Shown here piece by piece: positions 1 through 5,855 of a stretch of 8,197 nucleotides of DNA (its first letter is position 1; every line of letters starts with the position of its first letter). This DNA comes from Acidobacteriota bacterium (GTDB lineage: Bacteria; Acidobacteriota; Terriglobia; UBA7540): assembly GCA_021789565.1 (NCBI GenBank), contig JAJYJL010000289.1, positions 1 through 8,197 on the forward strand, read 5' to 3'. A program made the translations under genes and the position numbers. Below the pieces are notes generated by a model. The model did no database searches and was not told the DNA's origin. It worked only from the letters and a program-made list of their open reading frames with translations.

Positions 1-145
1 CTGTTCCCCCTTCGCGTGGACGAAGGGGCCGGAGCACTTGCAACACCTTATTGAAAAGACCCGAGAGTATCAGGCGGCGCATCCACGCAAACCGAGGCGT
101 CGCCACCGGAAAAAGAATAATATAAATCACTAATTGTACGATATA
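1..145 (+). mobile_element. Right end of an IS630-like insertion sequence (left end outside window)
   Basis: The boundary is inferred from where homology to the NTF2/SnoaL-like gene on the minus strand stops. The reading up to the Glu-Leu-Val codons at 144-152 is family-like; from 143 leftward it changes into AT-rich sequence and then the transposase tail. The TATACTAG stretch at the junction (142-149) contains TA dinucleotides, the target duplicated by IS630/Tc1-mariner elements. Only one end is visible, so neither the terminal inverted repeat nor the target duplication can be confirmed, and the exact base could be off by a few positions. Confidence 0.45.
2..133 (+). CDS. C-terminal end of an IS630-like transposase (5' end outside window)
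   Basis: An open frame enters from the left edge and stops at TAA 131-133, giving 43 residues. Near its start it has the segment SPFAWTKGPEHLQ, then a helix-like stretch and a very basic tail (RKPRRRHRKK). A Phe-x-Trp-Thr-Lys segment close to the C-terminus is typical, from memory, of IS630/Tc1-mariner transposases, which end soon after it. The catalytic DDE residues would lie outside the window. The frame stops about 10 bases before the inferred end of the element at TA 144-145, as expected for a compact insertion sequence. The last 30 bases are clearly AT-richer than the surroundings. The family call rests on this short tail alone; another DDE family or a cargo protein is possible. Confidence 0.55.
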   Translation, partial: CSPFAWTKGPEHLQHLIEKTREYQAAHPRKPRRRHRKKNNINH

Positions 146-233
146 CTAGTTCGTCCAAGATATTGATGTTTCCGTTGTCGATCTCCTCGTAAAAGCGGCG
201 CACAAGCGCCTTGTTACTCTCGACCGAGCTCAT
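144..233 (-). pseudogene. NTF2/SnoaL-like protein, 5' fragment cut by the insertion sequence
   Basis: The minus-strand frame starts at ATG 231-233 and reads MSSVESNKALVRRFYEEIDN followed by a Gly-Asn-Ile-Asn-Ile-Leu-Asp-Glu-Leu-Val segment. This is the usual N-terminus of SnoaL-like ester-cyclase/NTF2-fold proteins, in which Asn-Lys-x-x-x-Arg-Arg-Phe-Tyr-Glu-Glu opens the first helix. Family members run to about 130-150 residues, but only about 30 family-like residues remain here. After the Val codon the frame continues into unrelated AT-rich sequence and ends near 48, predicting a 61-residue chimera. I chose the 233 start over the in-frame ATG at 245 because GGAGG (238-242) sits five bases before it. 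A near-consensus promoter lies upstream. The enzyme activity must be lost; the original substrate cannot be told from this part. Confidence 0.6.
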
Positions 234-268
234 GGGAACCTCCATCCAGCAGGTGGTAATCTCGCTCC

Positions 269-297
269 ACTATATGAACCTCCTGGGCCCGTGTCAA
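269..297 (-). promoter_or_regulatory. Near-consensus sigma70 promoter of the NTF2-like fragment
   Basis: On the minus strand TTGACA (292-297) is followed by exactly 17 bases and then TATAGT (269-274). That is a perfect -35, a near-perfect -10 and optimal spacing. The predicted transcription start is near 262, leaving about 28 untranslated bases before the ATG at 233, with GGAGG in between. It points into the truncated gene and onward, antisense, into the transposase 3' end. Confidence 0.7.
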
Positions 298-312
298 CGC
301 CAGACATACGGG
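288..312. repeat. Small inverted repeat overlapping the minus-strand -35 box
   Basis: The arms CCCGTGTC (288-295) and GACATACGGG (303-312) pair over eight bases with a two-base bulge (AT, 306-307) around a seven-base spacer. The left arm covers most of the TTGACA box, so this could be a repressor site or a chance repeat. No T-tract follows on either strand, so it is not a typical terminator. The rest of 246-455 shows nothing else convincing; I found no good plus-strand promoter for the aldo/keto reductase. Confidence 0.25.
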
Positions 313-455
313 GTTCTGCGGCATTCGGCAACTTGAATCCTAATGTGCAGCCATGCATCGAAGAAAGGAGCCGGTCGGTTATGCGATCCCGGTTCGACGT
401 TGAATCTGCGGGTGGAGCGGTCCCTGGGAGCAGCAAAACATCAAGGAGGAATGCA

Positions 456-1434
456 ATGGAATATCGTCCTTTGGGGGCGTCGGGAATTGAAGCGTCTGTG
501 GTGGGCCTGGGAGCCTGGGCCATCGGCGGACGGATGTGGGGCGGCGCTGATGAGCGCAAGTCCGTGGAAGCCATCCAGGCGGCGATCGACGCCGGCATTA
601 ATTTTATTGATACCGCTCCTGCCTACGGCATGGGGCTTTCGGAAAGCGTTGTGGGGAAAGCGGTCGCCGGCCGCCGCGGCCAGGTGCTGATTGCAACCAA
701 GTGCGGGATTGTGTGGCACACGGACAAGGGCACTCCTTTCGTTAACCAGAGCGGGAAAACGATGCACCGCTACCTTGGGCCGGAGTCGATCGGCTATGAA
801 GTTGAACAGAGCCTGAGGCGCCTCAACACCGATCACATTGATCTCTACCAGACCCACTGGCAGGACGAAACCACTCCTATTGAAGAAACCATGCGAACAC
901 TGCTGGACCTGAAGCGCGAAGGAAAAATCCGCGCCATCGGCGTCTCAAACGCCACGGTTGAGCAGATTGAAGCTTACCGGGGCGTAGGCCCGGTGGATTC
1001 CGGGCAGGAAAAATGCAGCATGCTGGACCGGAAGCTTGACGACGAGTATCTGCCTTACGCTTTGAAGAACAACCTCGCCGTGCTGGCATACTCGCCTCTG
1101 GCGCTCGGCCTGCTGACCGGCAGGGCCTGACCGACAGTTCCCCGAGGACGACCTTTGCCACTGCAACCCGAGGATCAGCGTGGAGTCACGAAGACAGGTG
1201 CTGGCTATGCTGGAGAAGGTGCGGCCCATAGCGGAAGAACATGAACTGACCCTGGCGCAACTGGTGATTGCCTGAACCGTCGCACAGCCCGGCCTCACCC
1301 ACGCGCTGGTGGGGGCCCGCAACGACCGGCAGGCAGAAGAAAACGCCGTTGCCCGCGTCGTTACTCTTTCCCGGGAAGAACTCGAAACTCTGAACCAGAT
1401 CGTCTCCAGCCGCGCGCTGGCCGCACGGAAGTGA
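456..1434 (+). pseudogene. Aldo/keto reductase, inactivated by a frameshift and a nonsense codon
   Basis: This would be an NAD(P)H-dependent oxidoreductase with a TIM-barrel fold. The start at 456 is set by AAGGAGG (443-449) six bases upstream and by the family-like opening MEYRPLGASG. All four catalytic residues are visible: Asp52 and Tyr57 (FIDTAPAYG), Lys82 (IATK) and His134 (YQTHW). The frame is family-like to Leu-Leu-Thr-Gly-Arg, then meets TGA at 1128-1130 after 224 residues. The expected remainder resumes in another frame from 1129 (DRQFPEDD, then LAMLEKVRPIAEEHELTLAQ), consistent with a small deletion near 1121-1128. That frame has a second lesion: TGA at 1273-1275 where the family has Trp (IA-Trp-T). 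It then continues through the cofactor-binding segment ALVGARNDRQAEEN to TGA 1432-1434. The restored length of about 326 residues is normal for the family. The truncated product would lack the C-terminal cofactor-binding strands. The true substrate is unknown. Assembly error is possible but would have to occur twice. Confidence 0.85.
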
Positions 1435-1441
1435 ACTGATT

Positions 1442-1477
1442 CGCCACGGCCATTCGATTCTTCGATTGACCGTGGCG
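1442..1477. terminator. Strong hairpin after the aldo/keto reductase pseudogene, terminator-like
   Basis: The 15-base arms at 1442-1456 and 1463-1477 pair at 13 of 15 positions. The outer eight (CGCCACGG/CCGTGGCG) are perfect, and the loop is six bases (ATTCTT). It begins seven bases after the pseudogene stop. No T-run follows on the plus strand and no clear one on the minus strand, so it is not a classic intrinsic terminator. It may stabilise the 3' end or be a weak terminator. I see no other element in 1478-1665; tdh has no convincing -35/-10 pair there. Confidence 0.45.
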
Positions 1478-1677
1478 CGCCAGCCCGGTGTTTGCCCCTC
1501 CAGTGGACCCGCCAGTAGCCGCTACGCCCCCACCACGACAAACAGCCCTGATCGGGCGCTGCAAAACCCTTCCGCGTTTTTCGTGAGATAATCACAAGTT
1601 AGCGATTTGCTATCGAGCGGAAAACCGCAGGACGCAAACACGCGGTCCGCGCGATCCGCCATTCTGGAGTAAACCCG

Positions 1678-2706
1678 ATGAAAGCACTGGTCAAGAGCCG
1701 GGCTGAGCGCGGCCTGTGGATTGAAGATGTTCCCAAACCGGCGATTGGGATTAACGATGTTCTGATCCGCATGCAGTTGACAGGCATCTGCGGCACCGAC
1801 CTGCACATATTTGAATGGGACGACTGGGCGAAGAAGACGATTCCCGTGCCTCTGGTGATCGGCCATGAATTCGTGGGCGAGATCGCGGAGGTAGGCTCCA
1901 ACGTCAGCGACTTTAAGCCTGGAATGATCGTCAGCGGCGAGGGCCATGTGGTGTGCGGCCTTTGCCGGAATTGCCTAGCGGGCCGCCGGCACCTGTGCGC
2001 GCATTCCAAGGGCGTAGGGGTCGGGCGGCCCGGCGCGTTTGCCGAATACATTGTGCTGCCCATGACCAATATCTGGCGGCACAGCTCCAGGGTTCCGCTG
2101 GAAATCGCCTCCATCTTTGACCCCTTCGGCAACGCGGTCCACACGGCACTGCAATTCCCCGTGCTGGGTGAAGACGTGCTGATTACCGGGGCAGGACCCA
2201 TCGGGCTGATGGCGGCGGCAGTGGTGCGGCATGCCGGCGCGCGCTTTGTGGTGATCTCAGACCTGATCCCCGAGCGGCTGAAGCTGTCTGAAAAAATGGG
2301 TGTTACGCGGGCCATTGATCCCCGGAAAACGCCTCTGGAGCAGGTACAGAAAGAGCTGGGCATGCAGGAAGGATTTGACGTGGGCCTTGAAATGTCGGGA
2401 AACCCGGCGGCCTTCCGCAGCATGCTCCGCAGCATGAGCCACGGCGGCAGGATCGCCATGCTCGGTATCCCCAACCAGGAAATGTCCATCAACTGGAACG
2501 AAGTCATCTTCAACATGCTCACCATCAAGGGCATCTACGGCCGCGAGATGTACGAGACGTGGTACAAGATGACGGTGATGCTGGAATCGGGCCTGGACAT
2601 CAGCCCCGTGATTACGCACCGGCTCAAGTGGCAGGAATACGAAAAAGGGTTTGAGGCCATGAGGACCGGCCACTGCGGCAAAGTGATTCTGGATTGGAGG
2701 GAATAA
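1678..2706 (+). CDS. tdh: L-threonine 3-dehydrogenase
   Basis: This cytosolic zinc- and NAD-dependent enzyme oxidises L-threonine to 2-amino-3-ketobutyrate, the first step of threonine breakdown to glycine. It is 342 residues; E. coli Tdh is 341, and the two align closely along their length from memory. Catalytic zinc ligands appear as Cys38 (ICGTDLH) and His63-Glu64 (GHEFVGE). The structural zinc set is Cys93, Cys96, Cys99 and Cys107. The family-specific stretch [13 protein letters not shown] (146-158) is present, followed by the Rossmann motif GAGPIG at 171-176 and, near the C-terminus, [16 protein letters not shown]. The ATG at 1678 is preceded by GGAG (1666-1669) eight bases away. The next gene, kbl, begins one base after this stop, so the two should be cotranscribed. 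All motifs are intact. Confidence 0.97.
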   Translation: MKALVKSRAERGLWIEDVPKPAIGINDVLIRMQLTGICGTDLHIFEWDDWAKKTIPVPLVIGHEFVGEIAEVGSNVSDFKPGMIVSGEGHVVCGLCRNCLAGRRHLCAHSKGVGVGRPGAFAEYIVLPMTNIWRHSSRVPLEIASIFDPFGNAVHTALQFPVLGEDVLITGAGPIGLMAAAVVRHAGARFVVISDLIPERLKLSEKMGVTRAIDPRKTPLEQVQKELGMQEGFDVGLEMSGNPAAFRSMLRSMSHGGRIAMLGIPNQEMSINWNEVIFNMLTIKGIYGREMYETWYKMTVMLESGLDISPVITHRLKWQEYEKGFEAMRTGHCGKVILDWRE

Positions 2707-2710
2707 ATTG
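2696..2710 (+). promoter_or_regulatory. Ribosome binding site deciding the TTG start of kbl
   Basis: GGAGGG (2696-2701), inside the last codons of tdh, lies six bases before TTG 2708-2710. No in-frame ATG occurs near the expected N-terminus, and the protein aligns from this TTG with E. coli Kbl. The tdh stop (2704-2706) lies between the site and the start, an arrangement suited to translational coupling. Confidence 0.75.
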
Positions 2711-3892
2711 TACGGGAGTATTCGCGAACATCTGGAGGCCCGTCTGGGTGAAATCCGGCAGGCCGGCCTTTACAAAAACGAGCGAACACTGACCTCGGCG
2801 CAGCAGACGCGAGTGAATCTGCAGAGCGGAAAGAGCGTCCTGAACTTGTGCGCCAACAACTACCTGGGCCTGGCCAACCATCCCGACATTGTGCAGGCGG
2901 CGAAGGAGGCGCTTGACCGCTGGGGCTACGGGCTCTCGTCGGTCCGCTTTATCTGCGGAACGCAGGCCATCCACCGGCAACTGGAAACGGAGTTGAGCCG
3001 GTTTTTTGGAACCGACGACACCATCCTTTACAGCTCCTGCTTTGACGCCAACGGAGGACTGTTTGAAACCCTGCTGGACGCCGAAGACGCCGTGATCTCC
3101 GACGAATTGAACCACGCCAGTATCATTGACGGCATCCGCTTATGCAAGGCCAAACGCTACCGTTTTCGCAACGGCGACCTGGACGATCTGGAAGAAAAGC
3201 TGAAACAGGCAAAGGAGGAGGCGCAATGCCTGATGGTGGCCACCGATGGCGTCTTTTCCATGGACGGCTATATAGCGAAGCTCGGGGGGATTTGCGGCCT
3301 GGCGGACAAGTACGGCGCGATGGTGATGGTGGACGATTCGCACGCCGTGGGATTTATGGGCAAGCACGGACGCGGCACTCCGGAACTTTGTGAAGTCGAG
3401 GGCCGTGTGGACATTATTACGGGAACGCTGGGCAAGGCGCTCGGCGGTGCGAGCGGCGGCTACACGACGGGCCGCAAAGAAATCATTGAGCTGCTGCGGC
3501 AGTGCTCGCGGCCTTACCTGTTTTCCAATTCGGTTTCACCCGCGATTGTGGCGGCCTCGCTGAAAGTGCTGGACCTGTTGCAGGAGTCGGGCGATCTGCG
3601 CGAGCGCCTGATGGAAAACACGAAATTCTTCCGCAAGAAGATGACTGAATTGGGATTTTCCATCCTGCCGGGCGAGCATCCGATTGTGCCCATCATGATC
3701 GGAGACGCCGCCAGGGCAACGCAGATGGCCGATGCGCTGCTCGAAAAAGGGATCTACGTCATCGGTTTCTCCTACCCCGTGGTACCGCAGGGCAAAGCGC
3801 GCATCCGCGTTCAGATTTCCGCCGCGCACACAAGGGCGGACCTGGAGTTTGCTGTCCAGAGCTTCAAAGAAGTGCGAGACACGATGAAGTAA
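2708..3892 (+). CDS. kbl: Glycine C-acetyltransferase (2-amino-3-ketobutyrate CoA ligase)
   Basis: This PLP-dependent enzyme of the alpha-oxoamine synthase family cleaves 2-amino-3-ketobutyrate with CoA to glycine and acetyl-CoA, completing the pathway begun by Tdh. It is 394 residues, against 398 in E. coli, starting at TTG. Visible family features are [14 protein letters not shown] (47-60), SVRFICGTQ (78-86), [15 protein letters not shown] (109-123), the cofactor-contacting [11 protein letters not shown] (132-142), VDDSHAVG with Asp210 and His212 (208-215), and the Schiff-base lysine Lys243 in [14 protein letters not shown]. The C-terminal half keeps RPYLFSNS and a [24 protein letters not shown] segment. 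The order tdh-kbl is the reverse of E. coli kbl-tdh. In E. coli the two products are thought to channel the unstable intermediate. No missing residues are seen. Confidence 0.97.
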   Translation: MYGSIREHLEARLGEIRQAGLYKNERTLTSAQQTRVNLQSGKSVLNLCANNYLGLANHPDIVQAAKEALDRWGYGLSSVRFICGTQAIHRQLETELSRFFGTDDTILYSSCFDANGGLFETLLDAEDAVISDELNHASIIDGIRLCKAKRYRFRNGDLDDLEEKLKQAKEEAQCLMVATDGVFSMDGYIAKLGGICGLADKYGAMVMVDDSHAVGFMGKHGRGTPELCEVEGRVDIITGTLGKALGGASGGYTTGRKEIIELLRQCSRPYLFSNSVSPAIVAASLKVLDLLQESGDLRERLMENTKFFRKKMTELGFSILPGEHPIVPIMIGDAARATQMADALLEKGIYVIGFSYPVVPQGKARIRVQISAAHTRADLEFAVQSFKEVRDTMK

Positions 3893-3911
3893 GGCTTTCG
3901 TTCGCCTTTTT
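3891..3911 (+). terminator. Weak intrinsic terminator after kbl
   Basis: AAGGC (3891-3895) pairs with GCCTT (3904-3908) around an eight-base loop, and the right arm runs into five consecutive T residues (3907-3911). The stem is only five base pairs, so efficiency may be partial. It would separate tdh-kbl from selD, which has its own -10-like box. Confidence 0.45.
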
Positions 3912-3962
3912 CGGATTGCGCGTGTAAACGATCGACCCCCACATCACTCTCAAACTTCAGCC

Positions 3963-3978
3963 TATAATGCCAATCATG
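3963..3978 (+). promoter_or_regulatory. TATAAT box seven bases before the selD ATG; possible leaderless start
   Basis: A perfect -10 consensus (3963-3968) lies seven bases before ATG 3976-3978, so transcription would begin at or next to the start codon. No Shine-Dalgarno-like sequence precedes either ATG at 3967 or 3976, which fits leaderless translation. No good -35 is present at the correct distance (CACATC at 3940-3945), which lowers confidence. If this promoter is real, the ATG at 3967 overlaps the -10 box and cannot be the start. Confidence 0.4.
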
Positions 3979-5016
3979 GATGAACGAAAGCGGTTGACCG
4001 CGATGGTGAAGGCGGCGGGTTGAGCGGCCAAGTTGAGTCCAAGTATTTTGGACTCCGTCCTGGCCAAGCTGCCGAAACAATCCGATCCTAATGTTCTCGT
4101 CGGTTTCGATACCGGCGACGACGCGGGCGTGTATCTGATCGCGCCTGACATGGCGCTGGTACAGACGGTCGATTTCTTCACGCCCATCGTGGACGATCCC
4201 TGGACCTTCGGCCAGATTGCCGCAACCAATTCCCTGAGCGATGTTTACGCCATGGGCGGGCGGCCGGTTTCAGCGCTCTCGATTGTGGGCTTCCCCAACA
4301 CGGGGCGCGACCTGGATATGCTGGAGAAAATCCTGCAAGGGGGACTGGCCAAGATGCAGGAAGCGGGATGCACGGTAATTGGCGGGCACTCGATTGGAGA
4401 TGAAGAAATCAAATTCGGCTATGCGGTCACCGGAGTGGTGGATCCCAAGCGCATCTTCGCCAACCGGGGCGCGAAGCCCGGCGACCGCCTGGTGCTGACC
4501 AAGCGCCTCGGCACCGGGATCATCTCGACGGCGCTGAAAAAGCGGAAAGCAAGCGAAGCCGCCGTCACCGCCTCCATCGAATCGATGCTGACGCTGAATC
4601 GCACCGGGATTGAGGTGGCCCATGAGTTCGACGTCCACGCCGTTACGGACATCACCGGCTTCGGGCTGCTGGGCCACCTGCGAGCCATGGCCGTTGCCAG
4701 CGGAGTCAGCATGGTAGTCGAGCATGAAAAGGTTGAACGCCTTCCGGGGGCGCTCGACTATTCCCGCCAGGGGTATCTTCCCGGCGGCCTGAAAAACAAT
4801 ATCAAATTTCTCGGTGCCTGCGTGGAGTTTGAGCCGAAGGTGCCGCAGGAAATCCGCAACCTGCTGTTCGATCCCCAAACCAGCGGCGGGCTGCTTCTGG
4901 TGGTGGGCGAGAAGGACTCTGCGGAGCTGGTTAAGAAACTGGCCGGGCGCGGCGTTCCAGCCCGGAAAGTGGGCAGCGTGGTGGAAAAAACCAGCCCTCT
5001 GCTGCGGGTGGAGTGA
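3976..5016 (+). CDS. selD: Selenide, water dikinase (selenophosphate synthetase), a predicted selenoprotein with Sec at TGA 4021-4023
   Basis: SelD makes selenophosphate from selenide and ATP, releasing AMP and phosphate; selenophosphate is the selenium donor for selenocysteine tRNA and 2-selenouridine. From ATG 3976 the frame reads MDERKRLTAMVKAAG, then TGA, then AAKLSPSILD. The TGA is codon 16, exactly where E. coli SelD has catalytic Cys17, and Lys19 matches the essential Lys20. Past the TGA the frame stays open to a TGA stop at 5014-5016, for 346 residues (E. coli 347). Other motifs are DDAGVY (48-53), VDFFTP (65-70), AATNSLSDVYAMGG (82-95), GGHS (136-139), TDITGFGLLGH (224-234) and DPQTSGGLLL (299-308). 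A hairpin fitting a bacterial SECIS follows the TGA. ATG 3967 is an alternative start. Treating TGA as stop would leave a frame starting at TTG 4033 that lacks the active site. It lies after tdh-kbl but probably has its own promoter. Confidence 0.93.
4021..4065 (+). promoter_or_regulatory. SECIS-like hairpin directing selenocysteine insertion in selD
   Basis: Immediately after the TGA (4021-4023) an eight-base perfect stem forms between GAGTCCAA (4035-4042) and TTGGACTC (4048-4055), with a five-base loop GTATT. A lower stem pairs GGCCA (4026-4030) with TGGCC (4061-4065) across an internal loop. Bacterial SECIS elements lie within the coding sequence just downstream of UGA and usually carry a conserved G, often GU, in the apical loop at a distance of roughly 16-37 bases. 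Here the loop opens with GU, 20 bases after the UGA. SelB would bind this loop. The fit is by eye and no folding energy was computed. Confidence 0.75.
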
Positions 5017-5030
5017 GCCGCCACTAAGAA

Positions 5031-5059
5031 TTGCGCGAGCCCCAATCTCAGGCTAAGAT
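5031..5059 (+). promoter_or_regulatory. Promoter of the anchored hypothetical gene, probably leaderless
   Basis: TTGCGC (5031-5036), a 17-base spacer and TAAGAT (5054-5059) form a reasonable sigma70-type promoter. ATG 5066 lies six bases past the -10 box, where transcription would be expected to begin. No Shine-Dalgarno-like sequence lies between them. Confidence 0.5.
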
Positions 5060-5065
5060 GAGCCC

Positions 5066-5743
5066 ATGAAGAAGCTCTCGATGCAGGCGAAGTTTGCGCT
5101 GGGAATCATCCTGATCGGCGGGTTTGCGCTCGGGGCCGAGTATGTCCTGGTGAAGTGGTATCCGTATTATCAGGCCTACAAGGCCAACAAGGTCCTCGAT
5201 CCCCTTCCTTACCAGAACGCCACGCTGGGAATTGACATGAAGGTTGCCGCGGGCATCTACGGCAAGGTTGATGATTTCCCCGGAGGCGTCAGGATTTATC
5301 GTTCCCGCCTGTTCAGCCGCGGGCCGACGCTGATCATCACCTCGCAATCCAATCCAAACAACGCGGAGGAGTTCTCGCCGCAGCTTCTGGCCAGGTGGGA
5401 AACCGCCGGAACGTACCAGAAGATTCCGGACTACCGCTTCGAGCATATGAAAATCCAGGGCCGCGATGCCGTAATGATCTGGCAATCCTCGGAACATGCC
5501 AAGGTCCTGCCGGCCATCAGTTTTGACGTGCCCAGCGCGGAAAATGCGGAACTGGTGACGGCCCACATCATTTCACCCGACCATATCGTCGAGGCCAATT
5601 GCCGCCCCGGTTCGAGCGACCCCAAACTTTTCCTGCAGGCATGCGAAGAAAGCATCAAGACCATCAAGGTGAGCGGGCCGCCGCCCAGGGAAGAACCCTC
5701 GCCGGGCGTGCTCGAACTGAAAAACGTCAAGCCGATCAAGTAG
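5066..5743 (+). CDS. Hypothetical protein with one N-terminal membrane segment
   Basis: I do not recognise this 225-residue protein. A basic start (MKKLSMQAK) is followed by one hydrophobic stretch at about residues 10-29 (FALGIILIGGFALGAEYVLV). It is either an uncleaved anchor or a signal peptide cut near LGA-EY; no lipobox Cys is present. The remainder looks soluble and should lie outside the cytoplasmic membrane: a mixed strand/helix region (50-200) with TLIITSQSNP and AVMIWQSS segments, two cysteines (179 and 193) that could form a disulfide, and a proline-rich tail near 205-213. Its general look (anchor, globular domain ending in an xFxxxCxxSIKTI helix) recalls small envelope proteins of soil bacteria. 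It begins 49 bases after selD with its own promoter-like sequence, so a selenium role should not be assumed. Confidence 0.8.
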   Translation: MKKLSMQAKFALGIILIGGFALGAEYVLVKWYPYYQAYKANKVLDPLPYQNATLGIDMKVAAGIYGKVDDFPGGVRIYRSRLFSRGPTLIITSQSNPNNAEEFSPQLLARWETAGTYQKIPDYRFEHMKIQGRDAVMIWQSSEHAKVLPAISFDVPSAENAELVTAHIISPDHIVEANCRPGSSDPKLFLQACEESIKTIKVSGPPPREEPSPGVLELKNVKPIK

Positions 5744-5803
5744 GTGTTGGGCACACTCCCGCCAAAGAATCTTCAACACTCCCTCCGCGACTGCGTGAAT
5801 TTC

Positions 5804-5812
5804 TGCTAGACT
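5804..5812 (+). promoter_or_regulatory. Extended -10 promoter element before argJ
   Basis: TGCTAGACT (5804-5812) matches an extended -10 element (TG, one base, TANNNT). No good -35 is seen 17 bases upstream (TCCGCG). Transcription would begin near 5819, leaving a leader of about 37 bases that includes AAGGAG (5838-5843). The 112 bases between the stop at 5743 and argJ show no other clear element; GTGTTG/CAACAC (5744-5749 and 5774-5779) is too short and widely spaced to call. Confidence 0.4.
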
Positions 5813-5855
5813 GTGCAACTCTAAAGTTCCTTGCAAGAAGGAGTGTGACTTCCTG

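Noticed and set aside
291..455. Upstream extension of the aldo/keto reductase to 291
   Set aside because: Family similarity begins at ATG 456, which has AAGGAGG at ideal spacing; the upstream 55 codons look non-coding.
1273..1275. In-frame TGA in the aldo/keto reductase as a second selenocysteine codon
   Set aside because: The position is a conserved Trp in the family, not a redox Cys. The frame is also reached only through a frameshift, and only a short stem (CCCAC/GTGGG) follows, within conserved coding sequence. Mutation of TGG to TGA is simpler.
945..1595. Minus-strand 216-codon frame
   Set aside because: It is antisense to the readable aldo/keto reductase remnant and shows low-complexity Arg/Ser-rich translation without any family motif.
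1599..2534. Minus-strand 311-codon frame
   Set aside because: It is the shadow of tdh, which has every family motif; the antisense translation is biased and featureless.
1273..4023. Reassignment of TGA to Trp in this organism
   Set aside because: selD ends at a TGA in the right place, its internal TGA sits at a Cys/Sec position, and intact genes here use TGG for Trp.
4033..5016. SelD starting at TTG 4033
   Set aside because: This start lacks the catalytic residue and the Lys-containing motif that are encoded just upstream in the same frame, and the TTG has no ribosome site.
5744..5779. Terminator from GTGTTG/CAACAC repeat after the hypothetical gene
   Set aside because: Six-base arms separated by 24 bases with no T-tract are likely chance.
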